NCBI GenBank assembly: GCA_021813155.1
Contig: JAKALK010000012.1
Span: forward strand, 1 to 19,625
Length of the DNA stretch: 19,625 nucleotides
Direction: 5' to 3'
Source of the DNA: a bacterium
Lineage (GTDB): Bacteria > Patescibacteriota > Minisyncoccia > UBA6257 > 2-01-FULL-56-20
A program made the translations under genes and the position numbers. The notes beneath the pieces were generated by a model. That model was not told the DNA's origin and did not search any database. It saw nothing but the letters and a program-made list of their open reading frames with translations. Positions 16,448 through 19,625 of this stretch are shown one piece after another (position 1 is the first letter of the stretch; every line of letters starts with the position of its first letter).

Positions 16448-17206
16448 TTAATTTTGATCGGGGAAGGCAACAACTTTGGTAACTGAAAAATTAACATCGG
16501 GAAGGTAGGGATGAATGATCTCAAAATGTAAAGTTTGATTTGATTCAAGATTATTTAGCTCTGTTAGAGAGGCGCCAATCGGCTTGTTGAAACGACCAAG
16601 GATAATACCAATAATTTTGACTTTTGAGAATTTCATAACATCTTCGTTGGTTATAGCGCCACTGATTTTGATTCTGCCGTCATCAATAAAAGTGGAAACA
16701 TCGTTAATTTTGAGTTTAGGCTTAATAAGAGTATCCTTCTTTACCCAGTCTGGCGATTTAACAATTAACTCCCCTCTTTTAGCTAAAGAGGAGGTGACAT
16801 TTAAACCGGGGATAAGAACATAGGAAGTGTCTGCGCTATAAACAAAAGAATTACCGGAAAAAGCTTGAATAAGATTGTCATTGTCGTCATAAAGGTTGAA
16901 GACATAGTCGAAACTATCAACTGCCAGGCTTGTATTAGAATTTTTTACTTCGGCAAAAAGGCTAATCTGATTGAGTCCGATTTTAAAAATTTTAGTTTGA
17001 GTAACTTCAAGGTCGGAAAAATTTTCAGGAAAGCAAACTTTACTGCATGGCCCGCCGCAATCGATTCCTTCTTCGGCTTGATTCTGGATGCCGTCGGAAC
17101 AACTGGGGCCGGGTTTGAAAAAAGTAAAGTAGAGGAAAGAAAATAAAAGGAGAAAGAGAAATAAGTAAAAACCGCCATAAGTTAATTGTTTCACCCTCCG
17201 ATTCAT
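16448..17206 (-). CDS. Membrane-anchored protein with a CxDGxxN...DCGGxC motif
   Basis: A 252-residue protein with a basic N terminus, one helix (about 11-30) and a long extracytoplasmic part. Right after the helix is a compact cysteine motif (Cys36, 50, 54, 58: SCSDGIQNQAEEGIDCGGPC) that is, from memory, common next to membrane anchors in Patescibacteria and some archaeal proteins. The remainder (about 65-252) looks like two beta-rich segments with alternating hydrophobic residues, perhaps immunoglobulin-like folds (ISLFAEVKNSNTSLAVDSFDYVF; IKISGAITNEDVMKFSKVKIIGIIL). The ATG at 17206 is chosen over an in-frame GTG at 17245, because the GTG lies in the preceding terminator. A TATAAT sits 7 bases before the ATG, implying a leaderless mRNA. 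Exact role unknown; the rodA-mltG context suggests the cell envelope. Confidence 0.75.
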   Translation of the reverse strand: MNRRVKQLTYGGFYLFLFLLLFSFLYFTFFKPGPSCSDGIQNQAEEGIDCGGPCSKVCFPENFSDLEVTQTKIFKIGLNQISLFAEVKNSNTSLAVDSFDYVFNLYDDNDNLIQAFSGNSFVYSADTSYVLIPGLNVTSSLAKRGELIVKSPDWVKKDTLIKPKLKINDVSTFIDDGRIKISGAITNEDVMKFSKVKIIGIILGRFNKPIGASLTELNNLESNQTLHFEIIHPYLPDVNFSVTKVVAFPDQN

Positions 17207-17213
17207 GATAACA

Positions 17214-17219
17214 ATTATA
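17214..17219 (-). promoter_or_regulatory. Consensus -10 box immediately upstream of the start at 17206
   Basis: A perfect TATAAT on the minus strand ends 7 bases before the ATG, so transcription would begin at or next to the start codon. No Shine-Dalgarno site and only a poor -35 match (TTTTGC, 17-base spacing) are present. The preceding gene ends in a strong terminator, so a promoter is expected here. Confidence 0.55.
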
Positions 17220-17233
17220 GAAAAATCGCCTGA

Positions 17234-17270
17234 AAAGCAAAACACCTCTTTAAAAGAGGTGTTTTGCTTT
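17234..17270. terminator. Strong bidirectional terminator after the Ala-rich exported protein gene
   Basis: A perfect 17-bp stem (arms 17234-17250 and 17254-17270) with a 3-nt loop. The arms end in AAA and TTT, and the minus-strand tail is TTTTCAGG. It lies 17 bases after the stop at 17287. Confidence 0.85.
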
Positions 17271-17286
17271 AGAAAACTGGTTTCTA

Positions 17287-18066
17287 TTACTGTCCCCCTG
17301 TTGTGCTTTCTCCGAAAGCAGCCTTAAGATCAGTCTTGGCTTTATCAAGAGCAGCTTGGAAGTCAGTTTTAGCCTTGTCGAAGGCAGTTTGTCTAGTAGT
17401 TCTAAGCGACTCAAGCGCAGCCTTGAAGGAATCGTGAGCGATTTGGGAAGCCGAACCAAAAGCCTCTCGAGCCGATTTCACGCTTGCAGCGAGAGTATCC
17501 TTGATAGTTTTAGGATCTGTACCGGAAGTACAACTAGTTTTAGCTTTATTGGTTGCAGCTTTAACCGCAGTTTGCATGGTTTGGAAGGCGGATTGAACTG
17601 CAGCCTGCCTCTTGTCGAGTTCAGCTTTGACGCCATCCTCGAAGGCCTTGGCAGCCGCATCAACTGTGGTGCGCCTGGCACCAATCGCAGCTTTGATCGC
17701 AGCCTCGAAAGCAGTGACAGCCGCCTTTTGGGCATCTGTCTTAGCTTTTGCCGTTAACTCTTTGAAGTGTTCGGTGAAGTTGGTATCGCGTTCGGTCCGA
17801 CTTGCGGTTCGTTTAGTAACAAATTCATCCCACTTTGTCTTAATTTCTTCACGGTGAGTTTCCTTTTGGTTTTTAAGTTCGGTAAATCTCTCACCGACTT
17901 TTTTACTAATTTCTTCTAGGCTATTACCAAGGCGGGTGCAGATTTCGCCTCTTTTTACACCCTTAGCTTTATTAGTGGTAGAGGTGGTTTGAGCAGACGC
18001 AAAAATCGGCAAAACTATAGAAAGGGCTAAACCGGCTCCAACAAAAGCAAGTAAATATTTTTTCAT
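17287..18066 (-). CDS. Secreted alanine/lysine-rich helical protein
   Basis: A 259-residue exported protein of unknown function. The signal peptide is clear: MKK, a hydrophobic core, and cleavage after ASA at residue 25. The mature part is dominated by Ala, Lys, Thr, Glu and Gln in helix-favouring order, with imperfect internal repeats (DKAKTDFQAALDKAKTDLKAA; AFEAAIKAA; AKAFEDGVKAELDKRQAAV), and probably forms long helices or a coiled coil. It has two cysteines, in GEICTRLG and TSCTSG, which could pair. The ATG at 18066 is chosen because MKK and the signal peptide begin there; an upstream in-frame start would add residues overlapping the preceding gene. It starts one base after that gene's stop, so the two are translationally coupled. 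A surface, fibre or periplasmic scaffold role is possible but not shown. Confidence 0.8.
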   Translation of the reverse strand: MKKYLLAFVGAGLALSIVLPIFASAQTTSTTNKAKGVKRGEICTRLGNSLEEISKKVGERFTELKNQKETHREEIKTKWDEFVTKRTASRTERDTNFTEHFKELTAKAKTDAQKAAVTAFEAAIKAAIGARRTTVDAAAKAFEDGVKAELDKRQAAVQSAFQTMQTAVKAATNKAKTSCTSGTDPKTIKDTLAASVKSAREAFGSASQIAHDSFKAALESLRTTRQTAFDKAKTDFQAALDKAKTDLKAAFGESTTGGQ

Positions 18067-18067
18067 T

Positions 18068-18358
18068 TTATTGGACTTTACTAGTGTCAAGAGCTTGATC
18101 GAGCCCACTTAAGTCGCTCGGCGTCGTTAAAGAAGTATTGGTGTCGGATGGCGCTGCCGCATCAGCTGAAGCTTCGGAAGAAATGGAGTTAATAGCATCG
18201 TCGATATTGCCAGTAGCCGGTTTGAGGGTAGTTGCGTTCTCTCCAGTAGTGGTATTCGTCGGAGTAACATCTTTAGGAGTACCTTTTTTGCCACTTAGAA
18301 GAACGGCACCAATAATAATTACAACGACGACTATAATCCAAATTACTGTTTTTTTCAT
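18068..18358 (-). CDS. Small exported protein with one N-terminal helix and a disordered tail
   Basis: A 96-residue protein of unknown function. After MKK it has one hydrophobic helix (about 4-22, WIIVVVVIIIGAVLL). A low-complexity segment rich in Thr, Ser, Ala, Asp and Pro follows, with no cysteine and no recognisable domain. The sequence suits a membrane-tethered linker or a small anchored surface peptide. No cleavage site is obvious, so the helix is probably retained. The stop overlaps the start area of the next gene (TAAAATG), which makes a two-gene unit with the Ala-rich secreted protein. No Shine-Dalgarno site is visible; a candidate promoter lies at 18433-18460. Confidence 0.75.
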   Translation of the reverse strand: MKKTVIWIIVVVVIIIGAVLLSGKKGTPKDVTPTNTTTGENATTLKPATGNIDDAINSISSEASADAAAPSDTNTSLTTPSDLSGLDQALDTSKVQ

Positions 18359-18432
18359 TATCGGGAATCGATCTTGTTTTCGACCTTTTTAATACCCAAG
18401 TGTGTCAAAATAATTTTGGGCGTCAGGGTTCT

Positions 18433-18460
18433 ATTTTAACTTATTTAACCTTTCGTTCAA
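18433..18460 (-). promoter_or_regulatory. Candidate promoter for the two exported-protein genes
   Basis: Minus-strand TTGAAC (4 of 6), a 16-base spacer and TAAAAT (5 of 6), beginning right after the DUF167 stop. It resembles the candidate upstream of rpoBC in spacing and -10 box. The leader would be about 65 bases. Confidence 0.45.
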
Positions 18461-18461
18461 T

Positions 18462-18683
18462 TCACAGCTTGATAACAATGGTTTTATCTCTTATTTTAAA
18501 GCCTTTAACGATTTGAACTTGAGTTTTTTTAACCCTAAAAAATTCAGCTAAAAGGCCAATAATTTTTTGGTTGGCTTTGCCTTTTTCGGGAGAAGCAGTG
18601 GTATAGATCTTAGCAGAATCTCCCTTTAAGATAATTCGATCCTCTTTAGCTTTTGTAACAACCTTAACTCTAAGAAACCGCAT
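18462..18683 (-). CDS. DUF167 / YggU-family protein
   Basis: A 73-residue member of the UPF0235 (YggU) family, small alpha/beta proteins of unknown biochemical role. Matching features are the N-terminal strand RFLRVKVVTKAKEDRI, the central ASPEKGKANQKIIGLLAEFF (the family's P-x-x-GKAN element), and the C-terminal VQIVKGFKIRDKTIVIKL. The length is at the short end for the family. The ATG lies 32 bases after the 3' end of 5S rRNA, with no clear terminator between, and overlaps a small palindrome (ATAAGCGCTTAT). It could be carried on the end of the rRNA transcript. Confidence 0.85.
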   Translation of the reverse strand: MRFLRVKVVTKAKEDRIILKGDSAKIYTTASPEKGKANQKIIGLLAEFFRVKKTQVQIVKGFKIRDKTIVIKL

Positions 18684-18715
18684 AAGCGCTTATTTAAGAA
18701 AGATAGGGTTCTTTT

Positions 18716-18825
18716 ATGTCGGCACATCCTACTTTCCCCCAAGGGAGTATCATTGGACATAGATGCTTTCACTTCTCTGTTCGGAATGGGAAGAGGTGGG
18801 GCACATCTACATAAAGCACCGACAT
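18716..18825 (-). rRNA. rrf: 5S ribosomal RNA
   Basis: On the minus strand the ends ATGTCGG and CCGACAT pair as helix I. Between them lies the conserved core CCCATTCCGAACAGAGAAG, followed by AAGCATC and the GTAGGA region. The length, about 110 nt, is normal. Ends are placed from helix I and could shift by a few bases. It lies about 120 bases downstream of the 23S 3' end. Confidence 0.93.
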
Positions 18826-18868
18826 AAAAAAATCATATCTTAAAAAACCTTAAAGCGCATTGTATTAG

Positions 18869-18911
18869 CCCTTCGACAGTTCGACAGGCTCACTGTGAAC
18901 TTAGCTCAGGG
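18869..18911 (+). repeat. Dispersed palindromic repeat, copy 3, in the 5S-23S spacer
   Basis: Runs from CCCTTCGACAG to AGCTCAGGG and contains an inner palindrome (GTTCGACAGG...CTGTGAAC). It shares its ends and orientation with the two copies inside miaA. A separate perfect stem GCCACC-TTT-GGTGGC follows at 18916-18930. No tRNA is present in this spacer. Confidence 0.7.
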
Positions 18912-18944
18912 TTTCGCCACCTTTGGTGGCTTAAAGTCAGTATT

Positions 18945-19625
<681 letters not shown>

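Overview
This window is chromosomal housekeeping DNA from a small-genome bacterium. It is most like a Parcubacteria-type member of the Candidate Phyla Radiation (Patescibacteria). That placement is an inference from several signs: short proteins, one fused RNA polymerase beta-beta' gene, start sites that mostly lack Shine-Dalgarno sequences, a group I intron inside 23S rRNA, rplK without rplA beside it, and a membrane-anchored protein with a Cys-rich CxDGxxN...DCGGxC motif that I associate with such genomes. No marker here fixes the lineage below that level.

Left edge (1-1738, + strand): the 3' part of thrS overlaps miaA, and a bidirectional terminator follows. miaA carries two in-frame insertions of a dispersed palindromic repeat whose core is CCTTCGAC...GCTCAGGG. 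A third copy lies in the 5S-23S spacer.

1759-3773 (- strand): a self-contained block of three unrecognised genes. One encodes a small soluble protein, one a four-helix membrane protein and one a secreted, C-terminally anchored protein. The block has a near-consensus promoter, strong Shine-Dalgarno sites, visibly more GC-rich DNA, terminators at both ends, and a tandem hairpin array in each spacer. Both arrays contain the same inverted repeat, CTACCAGA...TCTGGTAG. It looks acquired and is the best candidate here for something undescribed.

3796-18683 (- strand, read from high to low coordinates): a DUF167 protein; two coupled exported proteins; a membrane-anchored Cys-motif protein; rodA and mltG (peptidoglycan synthesis); rpoBC (2262 residues, fused); rpsF; ssb; rplK; tmk; gatB. 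These cover transcription, translation, replication, dTTP synthesis, tRNA charging and cell-wall growth. Several candidate promoters and terminators divide the run into transcription units.

Right edge (18716-19625, - strand): 5S rRNA, a spacer without tRNA, and the 3' end of 23S rRNA. The 23S is interrupted after the equivalent of E. coli U2593, in the peptidyl transferase region, by a 375-nt group I intron with no reading frame. I could identify its P3-P8 helices, P7.1 and P7.2, and a guide sequence matching both exons.
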